Below, piece after piece: positions 6,665-13,179 of a stretch of 16,370 bases of DNA. The stretch spans positions 606 through 16,975 of the forward strand of contig CAKMZE010000043.1 of the NCBI GenBank assembly GCA_929200295.1. The letters run 5' to 3'. Source of the stretch: an uncultured Alphaproteobacteria bacterium (GTDB taxonomy: Bacteria > Pseudomonadota > Alphaproteobacteria > Rhodobacterales > Rhodobacteraceae). Each line of letters starts with the position of its first letter. Within the stretch, counting starts at the first letter, position 1. Both the position numbers and the translations under genes were made by a program. Below the pieces are notes generated by a model that saw only the letters and a program-made list of their open reading frames with translations, had not been told where the DNA came from and ran no database searches.

Positions 6665-7405
6665 TTAGTTCACAAACGTTCCGACATAGCGCACAGGATC
6701 GGCGGCATTGGGTTCAAACACCACCTGCGTACCGCCGTTGATGATCCTGATATCCCAGCACAGATCAGCACGACCATCAGACTTGGAACAATACTGACCG
6801 TTCTTAATGTCCCATTGGACTTTCTGACTGCCATAGAGCGAAGTGCCGTCAGCATTCCATGTCTGCCGGGTCCCGTTGTTGTCATAGACAACCGTCTTGC
6901 TCGCGAAGGTGGCGGTGGTGATGGTGTCTGCCGCAGGGTCTGCACAGCGCGCCACCTTATATGGTGAGATACCACCTTTCGGTTTGGTGATGGTGCAGAT
7001 CAATGCGCCACCAGTGCTGGGCACCTCAAATTCAACCGTATTTGTGCCAGTGCTTTGATCCCAGCCACCGCCAACGATGTGATATTCCCTGCCAGACAGA
7101 TCAGTTGGTTTGGTGACCAATCTATTGCCTTCGGCATTTGTGCCAGACCAGAAGATCGCCTGACCCGCCACCCGTTCTCCCTTGCACAACATCACAGGGT
7201 GGGCACGAAGCCCTTCGCTGTTTTGTGCAACACTTTCACTGCGATTGGCGTTGGTGTTGCGCTGTGTGGCACCGAACGAGCATTCAGCGCCAGACAGTGC
7301 AGACGTGGCTTGGTTGGCTGCAATCATCGGAAACGTGGCTGCAGAAACGCAGGCGAACAATGCGCATGATCCTGCGGTGAGAAGAGAAAATGTGTGTATG
7401 TTCAT
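6665..7405 (-). CDS. Secreted protein with six cysteines, unknown function
   Basis: 246 residues. The N-terminus is an export signal with a hydrophobic core (FSLLTAGSCALFACVSAATF); cleavage is plausible after VSA, and the LFAC stretch is a poor lipobox, so lipoprotein status is doubtful. The mature part has six cysteines, suggesting three disulfides in the periplasm or outside. The C-terminal third (YDNNGTRQTW, GQYCSKSDGRADLCWD, VRYVGTF) resembles small secreted beta-domains of the DUF995 kind; this is inference. An AGGA ribosome site stands 8 bases before the ATG. The start lies 44 bp from the left arm of the 23-bp inverted repeat, so its transcription must begin in or near that segment. Confidence 0.75.
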   Translation of the reverse strand: MNIHTFSLLTAGSCALFACVSAATFPMIAANQATSALSGAECSFGATQRNTNANRSESVAQNSEGLRAHPVMLCKGERVAGQAIFWSGTNAEGNRLVTKPTDLSGREYHIVGGGWDQSTGTNTVEFEVPSTGGALICTITKPKGGISPYKVARCADPAADTITTATFASKTVVYDNNGTRQTWNADGTSLYGSQKVQWDIKNGQYCSKSDGRADLCWDIRIINGGTQVVFEPNAADPVRYVGTFVN

Positions 7406-7448
7406 GTGGTTGATCCTGTTGGATTGGGATCAGTCCAAGACACACATC

Positions 7449-7608
7449 TGAACCAGAATTGATAATTTTGTACCAATACCATGTATTCAAATACATAGCG
7501 GGTGTGTTTTGCTCATCCACACCATAAATTCTTCAAACCACGATCACCCAAGGCATTGAGATATAATGGCAAATCAGACTCTGAAACAAAATTATCAATT
7601 CTGGTTCA
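7449..7608. repeat. Perfect 23-bp inverted repeats enclosing a 114-bp segment (candidate invertible promoter)
   Basis: Arms 7449-7471 (begins TGAACCAGAATTG) and 7586-7608 (ends CAATTCTGGTTCA) are exact reverse complements; the next bases on both sides do not extend the match. Each arm has an internal dyad, CAAAATT-ATC-AATTCTG, as expected of two recombinase half-sites. The 114-bp interior holds TATAAT at 7562-7567 on the plus strand and two smaller dyads: ATGTATT-CA-AATACAT (7481-7496) and GGTGTG/CACACC (7501-7523). It sits between two divergent genes and ends 13 bp before a FimB-sized tyrosine recombinase. A MITE-like origin is the alternative, since ATC flanks both outer ends. Confidence 0.85.
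7562..7567 (+). promoter_or_regulatory. Consensus -10 box inside the inverted-repeat segment
   Basis: TATAAT, a perfect -10 hexamer, faces the tyrosine recombinase gene; transcription would start near 7574. No good -35 box stands at 16-18 bp (CACGAT or similar), so an activator may be needed. If the segment inverted, this box would map to 7490-7495 on the minus strand, giving the secreted-protein gene a leader of roughly 78 bases. Confidence 0.5.
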
Positions 7609-7621
7609 ATCCTTATTTTCT

Positions 7622-8215
7622 ATGTCACAGCAAAAAACATCCTTTGAAATGCGTTTATATGATCGCTCTGGTGGGCGGTTGTATGTGAACGAAGGCGAAC
7701 GGCGAGCGTTTATTGAAGCCGCACACAAGCAGCCGCCGTTGATCCGGCTGTTTTGTCTCATATTGGCGTATACCGGGTGTCGATTAAGTGAGGCACGAAA
7801 TCTCAAGCCAGAGCAGTTTCAAGTGGCAGAACGGCGGGTGTCGATTGTGACCTTGAAGAGAAGGCGCTTTGGGATCGTGCGCGGAATTCCTATTCCAGAC
7901 GAGTTGGCAGAGGCGTTTGAGGATGCGAAACCCTATCACGAAAAACGCGGCTATCTCTTTTCCCAAAACACCAGACCACCCGCTCGCACCGTATCCTATC
8001 GTTGGGTGAAGGGGTGTATGGATGAAGCAGATATCACAGGCACCCAAGCCTGCCCCAAAGGTCTACGGCACGGCTTTGGCATCCATGCCACCCGTTGCGG
8101 CGTTCAGCTGCATATGCTGCAGAAATGGATGGGGCATACGTCGATGCATACCACCGCAATCTACGCCACAGCGCTTGGACCAGAGGAGGTGGAGATTGCG
8201 GGAAGGATGTGGTGA
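7622..8215 (+). CDS. Short tyrosine recombinase (catalytic domain only)
   Basis: 197 residues from the ATG at 7622; longer in-frame readings to 7502 would translate the inverted-repeat segment. The catalytic set is complete: R54 in TGCRLSEA, K146 in the His/Lys position and R149 in PKGLRHGFG, H172 in WMGH, and the nucleophile Y181 in TTAIYATAL. A strand with basic residues (TLKRRRFG) precedes. The usual N-terminal core-binding domain of integrases is missing, as in FimB and FimE (about 200 residues), which invert a promoter segment. Similar stand-alone proteins are also common on alphaproteobacterial plasmids, so inversion is not the only possible role. No Shine-Dalgarno is visible; expression may be low. 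Confidence 0.85.
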   Translation: MSQQKTSFEMRLYDRSGGRLYVNEGERRAFIEAAHKQPPLIRLFCLILAYTGCRLSEARNLKPEQFQVAERRVSIVTLKRRRFGIVRGIPIPDELAEAFEDAKPYHEKRGYLFSQNTRPPARTVSYRWVKGCMDEADITGTQACPKGLRHGFGIHATRCGVQLHMLQKWMGHTSMHTTAIYATALGPEEVEIAGRMW

Positions 8216-8435
8216 GGGGGGTGAATTATCTGGCGCTGCAGAAGCCAAACCAGCGAAAATGTGGCGACAGCGCAACACAGCACCATAAAGGCACAGGCTC
8301 GCGAAAAAATATCACCATACACATAGCGACCCGCACCGTCACGCCGAAACGCAACGCTGAATATACCGCACGGATACAAGCAAACAGATCTGTCCCAAAT
8401 GGGTGTTCTCACGCAACAAGAGGACTTAAAATGTT

Positions 8436-9278
8436 ATGCACTACTTCTCCTATCTCTCACTCTTTGCCGGAATTGGTGGCTTCGAATGCGGCTTCAAACA
8501 AGCCTTTGCGGATCATGCGGCTGACCCCCAAGGTGTCACAAAACAAGCGCATATATCATCCCCACGGGATCGCCCCCTGCCTAACCGCCGCTTGGAGCCC
8601 GCCCATTGTGTTGGTTTCAGCGAAATCGACCCCTGTGCCGAGCGTATTTATCGCACACACTTCCCGCATCACCCCGCCTTGGGCGACGTTACCCGCATCG
8701 ACGCCCAGAGCCTGCCGGATTTCGACCTCTTGTGTGGTGGATTTCCTTGCCAATCTTTTTCCATCAACGGCAAACGACACGGATTGGATGACCCGCGCGG
8801 TGCACTCTTTTTTGATATCGCTCGGATCGCAAAGATCAAACAACCACGCTTTTTATTCCTTGAAAACGTCAAAGGGTTTCTCTCTGACACCGGCGGGCAA
8901 ACGGCGCAATACTGCTTCGCGACGCTTGATGAACTGGGGTATGACTGTCAATGGCAGGTGCTTAACAGCAAAGATTTCGGTCTGCCACAAAACCGCGAAC
9001 GGGTCTTTATTGTCGGACATCATCGAAGCCAAGCCCGACCCGAAATATTTCCTTTCCTGCGAAAAGCACAACGACCGACTGCAACTGATCAGATCGTGCG
9101 TTTGGACCGACGGCAGCTCCACCACCTACGCCGCCTGACCCCGCTGGAATATGAACGGCTGCAAGGGTTTCCCGATGACTGGACGCGCAACACGTCAGAT
9201 CATGCCCGGTATCGATGTCTCGCGAATGCGGTGAACCCACATTTGGTTGCCGCCATCACCAAACGATTGTTTGTTTGA
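8436..9278 (+). CDS. Orphan DNA (cytosine-5) methyltransferase with a very short target-recognition region
   Basis: 280 residues with all main C5-methyltransferase motifs: I LFAGIGG (9-15), IV GGFPCQSFS with nucleophile C105, VI FLENVKG (E143, N144), VIII QNRERVFIVG (185-194), IX RRLTPLEYERLQGFP (232-246) and X ANAVNP (263-268). Motifs VIII and IX are separated by only about 37 residues, where the target-recognition domain normally takes 80 or more. An extra polar insert of about 30 residues lies between motif I and the acidic strand (FSEIDP). An AGGA stands 11 bases before the ATG. No restriction endonuclease is next to it. It may protect the element from host restriction or mark DNA; its specificity cannot be read from the sequence. 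Confidence 0.9.
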   Translation: MHYFSYLSLFAGIGGFECGFKQAFADHAADPQGVTKQAHISSPRDRPLPNRRLEPAHCVGFSEIDPCAERIYRTHFPHHPALGDVTRIDAQSLPDFDLLCGGFPCQSFSINGKRHGLDDPRGALFFDIARIAKIKQPRFLFLENVKGFLSDTGGQTAQYCFATLDELGYDCQWQVLNSKDFGLPQNRERVFIVGHHRSQARPEIFPFLRKAQRPTATDQIVRLDRRQLHHLRRLTPLEYERLQGFPDDWTRNTSDHARYRCLANAVNPHLVAAITKRLFV

Positions 9279-9288
9279 ACCGCAAAAC

Positions 9289-9318
9289 GGACGACCGGAC
9301 TTGCAACCCCGGTCGTCC
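9289..9318 (-). terminator. Terminator between the methyltransferase and alpA genes
   Basis: Perfect 10-bp stem GGACGACCGG / CCGGTCGTCC with a 10-base loop. On the minus strand it is followed by GTTTTG, so it suits the alpA-type gene, and it may also stop the convergent methyltransferase transcript. A second small dyad, CTCCTG-AACA-CAGGAG (9321-9336), adjoins it. Confidence 0.75.
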
Positions 9319-9349
9319 AACTCCTGAACACAGGAGTGATCGGTGGGTA

Positions 9350-9526
9350 TCAACGGTTCGCCAAGCGTTCTTCAAGCCATGCCAGTATTTCATCCTCAAC
9401 CCAGCCCACTCGGTTCGGGCCCAGCTGTACCCGCAATGGGAATTGGCCTGCCTTCTCTAAGCGAGCAATATGTTGGGGTGAATACAAGACCAACTCTTTC
9501 ACCTGACGTTTGTTAAGTATCCGCAT
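9350..9526 (-). CDS. alpA: AlpA-family regulator / excisionase-like protein
   Basis: 58 residues on the minus strand. It starts MRILNKRQVKELVLYSPQHI and goes on through a helix IARLEKAGQFP, a beta-wing RVQLGPNRVGWVEDEI and a last helix AWLEERLA. This is the MerR-like winged helix of AlpA (phage regulatory) and Xis-type proteins, where the tyrosine is usually followed by S and the final helix is W-x-x-D/E. GGAG stands 8 bases before the ATG. The gene is at the tRNA-proximal end of the element, the normal place of a recombination directionality factor or of a regulator of integrase. It may assist excision or control the recombinase at 7622. The family assignment is confident; the role is inferred. 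Confidence 0.85.
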   Translation of the reverse strand: MRILNKRQVKELVLYSPQHIARLEKAGQFPLRVQLGPNRVGWVEDEILAWLEERLANR

Positions 9527-9542
9527 CACGATATCTCCATGA

Positions 9543-9586
9543 ATTATAGAGCAATCGCAATGCCCTAGGGTTGATTATAACCTAGG
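9543..9586 (-). promoter_or_regulatory. alpA promoter region with CCTAGG dyad
   Basis: Two consensus -10 boxes (TATAAT on the minus strand) lie at 9579-9574 and 9548-9543. The upstream one is enclosed by two CCTAGG half-sites (9564-9569 and 9581-9586), giving an imperfect dyad CCTAGGGTT-N6-AACCTAGG centred on the -10. This looks like an operator for self-repression. The nearer -10 would start transcription too close to the Shine-Dalgarno, so the farther one is preferred. No good -35 box was found. Confidence 0.5.
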
Positions 9587-9696
9587 TGACGCAACCGTAC
9601 TTAAAAGAACCGTTTTGGACAACCCACTTGCCAGCGCTGATGATGAATCAGTTGCACGTAGCTGAACATTCCAAACCACCTAAAAACACGCGATTT

Positions 9697-9719
9697 AAGA
9701 GACTAAAAAGAGATTAAAA
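9697..9719. repeat. Two 11-bp-phased direct repeats near the tRNA end
   Basis: AAGAGACTAAAA is followed directly by AAGAGATTAAAA, period 11, differing at one base. They lie about 45 bp from the tRNA 3' end. Spacing of one helical turn suits cooperative binding of an AlpA/Xis-like protein or recombinase arm sites. This role is inferred; no other copy was noticed. Confidence 0.4.
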
Positions 9720-9763
9720 CCAAGCCGTTTTTCTCAAAATTTCCGCTAAGCGTTTGATTTTAC

Positions 9764-9839
9764 TGGTGCCCCCACACGGACTCGAACCGCGGACCTACTG
9801 ATTACAAATCAGTTGCTCTACCAGCTGAGCTATAGGGGC
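9764..9839 (-). tRNA. tRNA-Thr (anticodon UGU)
   Basis: 76 bases with CCA encoded. The acceptor stem GCCCCTA pairs with TGGGGGC (one G-T pair). The D-arm contains AGCTCAGCTGGTAGAGC, the anticodon stem ACTGA/TCAGT encloses loop TTTGTAA with anticodon TGT, and the T-loop has GGTTCGAGTCC. Discriminator A. Its 3' end faces the accessory region, so it is a probable integration target that remains intact. It decodes ACA (and ACG by wobble). Confidence 0.97.
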
Positions 9840-9892
9840 ACACAATGGCCATTTAGCGGCTCTTTTACGAGGGTGCAAGACCTCTTTATCAA

Positions 9893-11548
9893 TTATCTAT
9901 TCGCATGCGCCAGCAAAGCGACAGCTGCGATGCCAACCAGTGAAATCATCAATGCGGGCGGTGCTGCATCTGTGATATTTTCCAGCGCGGCCTTTGCATG
10001 CACACGCGTGGCGAGGGTCTCGTAGTTAAACGGGCGCAATAGCAGCGTGGCGGGCAATTCTTTGACGCAATCAACAAAAACCAGAAGCAACGCAGAGCCA
10101 AGTGACGCGCGCATCAAAGGCAGATGCACGGCCTGTAATGTCCCGCCTGCGCTGCGCCCAAGAGAGCGTGCCGCCATCGTGAGATGTGGGGCTACACGTC
10201 CAAATGCAGCATCAGCTGTGCCTTGCGCAATCGCAAAAAACCGCACTGTATAGGCAAAGATAATAGCCCCAGCCGTACCTGTCATGATGAGACCCGGATC
10301 AACCCCAGTTAGCGCAAGAAAGCCATCAGCGATCCGATTATCCAATGCAGCAAGTGGTACTAATATCCCCAAGCCCAAAACAGCCCCCGGTGCGGCATAG
10401 CCAATCGCGGTCACGGGCATCAAAAGCGCTGGCAGCCGTTTGCCTGACAATCGCACAGCATAGACCATAAAGACACCGCCAAGGACGGTCAGCACCGCGG
10501 CAATGCCTGCTACAGTGAGCGTGTGCCATAAGGCACGTAATAACCCTGGGGCCATCCAGTTTTGGGCATCCATCGCATGGCCAGACAAAACTGTTACAGG
10601 CAGGATAAACCCAAGCAACACAGGGATAAAGCACAGCGCAAAAGCGCCAATGCCCTTGCCAAATGAGATCGCAGATCGCTGTACAGGCTTACCCCCACGC
10701 GACATGCCGAAAAACCGGCTCTGGCGGCGTGAAAACTTTTCAAGTGTGACGAGCATCACAATCATCACTAAAATGATTGACGATATTTGCGCAGCCCCTC
10801 CAAGGTTACCCGCCTGCAGCCAAACCGAAAAGATACCCGTTGTCAGCGTTTGCACCGCAAAATAATCGACTGTGCCAAAGTCATTGACGGTTTCCATCAT
10901 CACGACAGCAACACCTGCAGCAATAGCAGGGCGCGCCAATGGCAGACCGACGCGCAAAAACCGTGCCAAAGCGCCAGACCCTAATGCACGGGCCACATCA
11001 TACCCCGCCTCGGGCTGTTCTTTGAACGCAGCACGAGCAAGGATATACACATAAGGGTAAAGCGCCATTGAGAGCACGACAATTGCAGCCCCACGCGACC
11101 GCACTTTTGGGAAAGCGTAATCAGCCGCGCTTTCCCAGCCCATAAACGTCCGTAATGTTGTTTGCACAGGACCTGCGTATTCTAAAAGATCGACCAGAGC
11201 ATATGCGCCAACATAGGCAGGCACCGCTAACGGCAACAGCAAAGCCCATTGGATCCAACGTCGCCCTGGAAATTCATAAACGACCACAAGCCAGGCCGTA
11301 ACCGTGCCGATAATTGCGGTGAGTGCGCCGACGCTTAGCATCAGGATCACACTATTTGACACATATCTAGGGAGGGTCGTGGCCATAAGATGCGGCCAGA
11401 TATTTTCTGTCGGCGTGAATGCGAACCACACAACCGATAAAATGGGCAAAAGCACCAAAATAGCGATGATCGCAGCCCCTATCGACCAAAGATTGGACCA
11501 AGGGCGATAGCGCCTTGCATAGCTATTAGGGGACATATCTGTTGCCAT
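9893..11548 (-). CDS. fbpB: Iron(III) ABC transporter permease, FbpB type
   Basis: 551 residues from the ATG at 11548; a TTG at 11617 would add a polar extension, and an ATG at 11536 is also possible. It is a fused double permease with about 12 transmembrane helices. Each half has the EAA loop that docks to the ATPase: EAGYDVARALGSGALARFLRVGLPLARPAI in the first half, and MAARSLGRSAGGTLQAVHLPLMR in the second. Long two-domain permeases of this kind belong to the FbpB/SfuB/HitB group that imports ferric iron delivered by periplasmic FbpA. Substrate specificity is by family only. The partner binding protein and ATPase genes are not in the window; the gene stops 53 bp from the tRNA, so partners must be elsewhere. 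Confidence 0.85.
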   Translation of the reverse strand: MATDMSPNSYARRYRPWSNLWSIGAAIIAILVLLPILSVVWFAFTPTENIWPHLMATTLPRYVSNSVILMLSVGALTAIIGTVTAWLVVVYEFPGRRWIQWALLLPLAVPAYVGAYALVDLLEYAGPVQTTLRTFMGWESAADYAFPKVRSRGAAIVVLSMALYPYVYILARAAFKEQPEAGYDVARALGSGALARFLRVGLPLARPAIAAGVAVVMMETVNDFGTVDYFAVQTLTTGIFSVWLQAGNLGGAAQISSIILVMIVMLVTLEKFSRRQSRFFGMSRGGKPVQRSAISFGKGIGAFALCFIPVLLGFILPVTVLSGHAMDAQNWMAPGLLRALWHTLTVAGIAAVLTVLGGVFMVYAVRLSGKRLPALLMPVTAIGYAAPGAVLGLGILVPLAALDNRIADGFLALTGVDPGLIMTGTAGAIIFAYTVRFFAIAQGTADAAFGRVAPHLTMAARSLGRSAGGTLQAVHLPLMRASLGSALLLVFVDCVKELPATLLLRPFNYETLATRVHAKAALENITDAAPPALMISLVGIAAVALLAHANR

Positions 11549-11634
11549 ATCAAGCTTCGCTAAACGAAAGCGGTTTAACTGTCCAGAATTCCCACTATGA
11601 TGTGCGGATAATACCAAAGAACGGGCTTGCGTAA

Positions 11635-12510
11635 ATGGAAATTGTTTATCACATCGGCATTCACTGCACAGATGAAGACCGCCTAATTAAATCGGTTCTT
11701 AAGAATACCGGTAATTTTTCGAGCGATGGGGTCAAAATCCCAAGCCCCAATAAATACCGCCGCGCTATTCGCGAAACGATCCAAGAGTTAAATGGCGCAC
11801 CACCAGAGCCTGGAATGCGTGAGGAACTATTAAACGGGATTCTTGATGGCAGTGACGCAAAGCGTCTGGTGATGAGCAACCCCAATTTCATCTGCGTGCC
11901 AAATCGGGTTTTTGGGAGAAATGTTTTTTACACACAAACAGAGCCGAAGATCCGCGCGCTTCATCAAATCTTTCCCGAGGATCAGATCGAAATTTTTATG
12001 AGCTTACGCAATCCTGCGACATATTTACCTGCGCTTTTTGCGGAATCTGATTTGTCGGATTACACCGCATTTATGAAAAACATGCATGTGACCGATATCC
12101 TTTGGTCAAATATCATTCGCCGCATTCTGCATGTCGCCCCAAAATCGCGATTGGTTGTCTGGTGCAACGAAGACACGCCTCTGATCTGGGCCGAATTGAT
12201 TCGTAAGTTGGGGGGCGTCGCACCAGATCGTGAAATCGCAGGTGGGTTTGATCTGCTAGGTACGATCATGTCGCCATTGGGCCTAGATCGTTTTCAGGCC
12301 TATATGCGGCAGAACCCACCAAAGACCGAGGCGCAGACACGCAAAGTACTGGTCGCGTTTCTCGAGAAATTTGCGATCCCTGAGCAAATCGAAGAAGAGG
12401 TCGATTTTCCAAACGCAACACCCGCTTTGGTGCAAGAGCTGACAAATAAATATGATGAGGATGTCGCCCTCATTGCAGGTTTACCCGGCGTTGAGTTTAT
12501 AAAACCTTAG
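11635..12510 (+). CDS. Hypothetical protein, diverged sulfotransferase-like
   Basis: 291 residues, no membrane segment. The N-terminus VYHIGIHCTDEDRLIKSVLKN sits where sulfotransferases have a P-loop of type HIGLHKTGT. A later SLRNPATYLPALF resembles the second PAPS-binding region (R-x-P-x-x-x-x-x-S-x). The key Lys/Thr of the P-loop are lost, so activity is doubtful. The C-terminal part has the helical YMRQNPPKTEAQTRKVLVAFLEKF. Divergently transcribed from fbpB. Such proteins are annotated hypothetical in Rhodobacterales; the fold is inference from two motifs. Confidence 0.5.
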   Translation: MEIVYHIGIHCTDEDRLIKSVLKNTGNFSSDGVKIPSPNKYRRAIRETIQELNGAPPEPGMREELLNGILDGSDAKRLVMSNPNFICVPNRVFGRNVFYTQTEPKIRALHQIFPEDQIEIFMSLRNPATYLPALFAESDLSDYTAFMKNMHVTDILWSNIIRRILHVAPKSRLVVWCNEDTPLIWAELIRKLGGVAPDREIAGGFDLLGTIMSPLGLDRFQAYMRQNPPKTEAQTRKVLVAFLEKFAIPEQIEEEVDFPNATPALVQELTNKYDEDVALIAGLPGVEFIKP

Positions 12511-12537
12511 GGCATGGACGCACGCGCCGCACCCGTA

Positions 12538-12792
12538 TTACATGCCCAGCGCAGATTTATACATATCGAGAACGGCTTCTTCTTCGGCTAAATCATTTGC
12601 ATCGCGCTTGCGCAGGGCAATCACTTTGCGGATCACTTTTGTGTCGTAACCGCGGCCTTTTGCTTCGGCCATGACCTCTTTTTGCGCGTCAGCGATGTCT
12701 TTCTTTTCCGCATCGAGCCGCTCATATCTTTCTATGAATTGGCGTAACTCTTGCGCGGCAACGGTTGAGGTTGTGTCTGTTACATCATTCAT
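12538..12792 (-). CDS. gapR: GapR-family DNA-binding protein (DUF2312)
   Basis: 84 residues, full length for DUF2312. The N-terminal helix AAQELRQFIERYERLDAEKKDIADAQ, the motif EVMAEAKGRGYD and the following TKVIRKVIALRKRD are family hallmarks. GapR in Caulobacter is a small helical protein that encircles overtwisted DNA, accumulates ahead of forks and transcription units, and stimulates topoisomerases; it is widespread in alphaproteobacteria. An AAGGA-type ribosome site precedes the ATG. Convergent with the sulfotransferase-like gene (27 bp between stops). Good evidence that the host is an alphaproteobacterium. Confidence 0.95.
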   Translation of the reverse strand: MNDVTDTTSTVAAQELRQFIERYERLDAEKKDIADAQKEVMAEAKGRGYDTKVIRKVIALRKRDANDLAEEEAVLDMYKSALGM

Positions 12793-12906
12793 AAAAGCAT
12801 TCCTTCATATCACTCAAACCTTTCCCTAGCCTGCACGGCTGCGCGCTGCAAGGCTTGCCAGCATAGGCGCACCGCGATAAGCGATCCTGATGATATGGAG
12901 GCGATC

Positions 12907-13122
12907 ATGGATATACTTATCTGGATTGGAGCAGGGTTATCGCTGATCGGTGTGATCGGGATATTTTACAGTATCATCGTCGTCACCCGCGCCAAACGCA
13001 GCACAACAGACGATGCAGAGCTGCGTGAAAAATTGGCAAAGGTTTTACCGCTCAATCTTGCTGCACTCTTTGTGTCGGCAATAGGATTAATGATCGTCGT
13101 GGTTGGTATTTTGTTAGGCTAA
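12907..13122 (+). CDS. Small two-helix membrane protein
   Basis: 71 residues. Two hydrophobic helices (about 3-24, LIWIGAGLSLIGVIGIFYSIIVV, and about 47-70, LNLAALFVSAIGLMIVVVGILL) are joined by a charged loop (RAKRSTTDDAELREKLAK). A GGAGG ribosome site (12897-12901) lies 5 bases before this ATG, so the alternative ATG at 12895 is rejected. Function is unknown. The next operon's promoter begins just after its stop. Confidence 0.8.
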   Translation: MDILIWIGAGLSLIGVIGIFYSIIVVTRAKRSTTDDAELREKLAKVLPLNLAALFVSAIGLMIVVVGILLG

Positions 13123-13130
13123 ACGCCGCA

Positions 13131-13171
13131 TTGAAATCACACTCAAACTTGATATCTTCTCTCTCAGAGAG
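13131..13171 (+). promoter_or_regulatory. Promoter of the sulfur operon
   Basis: TTGAAA (13131-13136), a 16-bp spacer and TATCTT (13153-13158) precede the hydrolase gene. A dyad CTCTCT-C-AGAGAG (13159-13171) covers the expected start point and overlaps the AGAGAGG ribosome site. It could be an operator for a sulfide/persulfide-responsive repressor, but I cannot match it to a BigR site. Confidence 0.45.
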
Positions 13172-13179
13172 GTGATCAA

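Larger units (their letters stand above)
1..9763. mobile_element. Accessory region / probable integrated element, right end at tRNA-Thr
   Basis: The whole stretch left of the tRNA-Thr gene reads as accessory DNA: a transposase remnant, conjugation-type ATPase and replication-relaxation genes, a toxin-antitoxin pair, a tyrosine recombinase, an orphan DNA methyltransferase and an AlpA-type regulator. It begins at the 3' end of the tRNA, the usual target of integrating elements, while the other side of the tRNA holds housekeeping-type genes. The left end is not in the window: I found no copy of the tRNA 3' sequence in bases 1-9700. Bases 1-164 and 535-615 show no gene. The extent and the att position are inference; plasmid or composite origin is not excluded. 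Confidence 0.6.

Noticed and set aside
8161..8412. Minus-strand frame with a hydrophobic stretch in the recombinase-methyltransferase gap
   Set aside because: It overlaps the recombinase 3' end, has no clear ribosome site and only one chance-like hydrophobic run. The 220-bp gap otherwise shows nothing but a ribosome site for the methyltransferase.
8095..9138. Long plus-strand open frame (347 codons) overlapping the recombinase and methyltransferase genes
   Set aside because: It lies in another frame of two genes with full catalytic motifs; its translation has no recognisable domain and no start context.
9289..9336. Adjacent dyads as a CRISPR-like repeat
   Set aside because: They differ in sequence and length and are not repeated with spacers; they read as a terminator plus a small hairpin.
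11549..11617. TTG start extending the FbpB permease by 23 residues
   Set aside because: The added segment is polar and lies in the divergent promoter region; internal ATGs at 11548 or 11536 fit a permease better.
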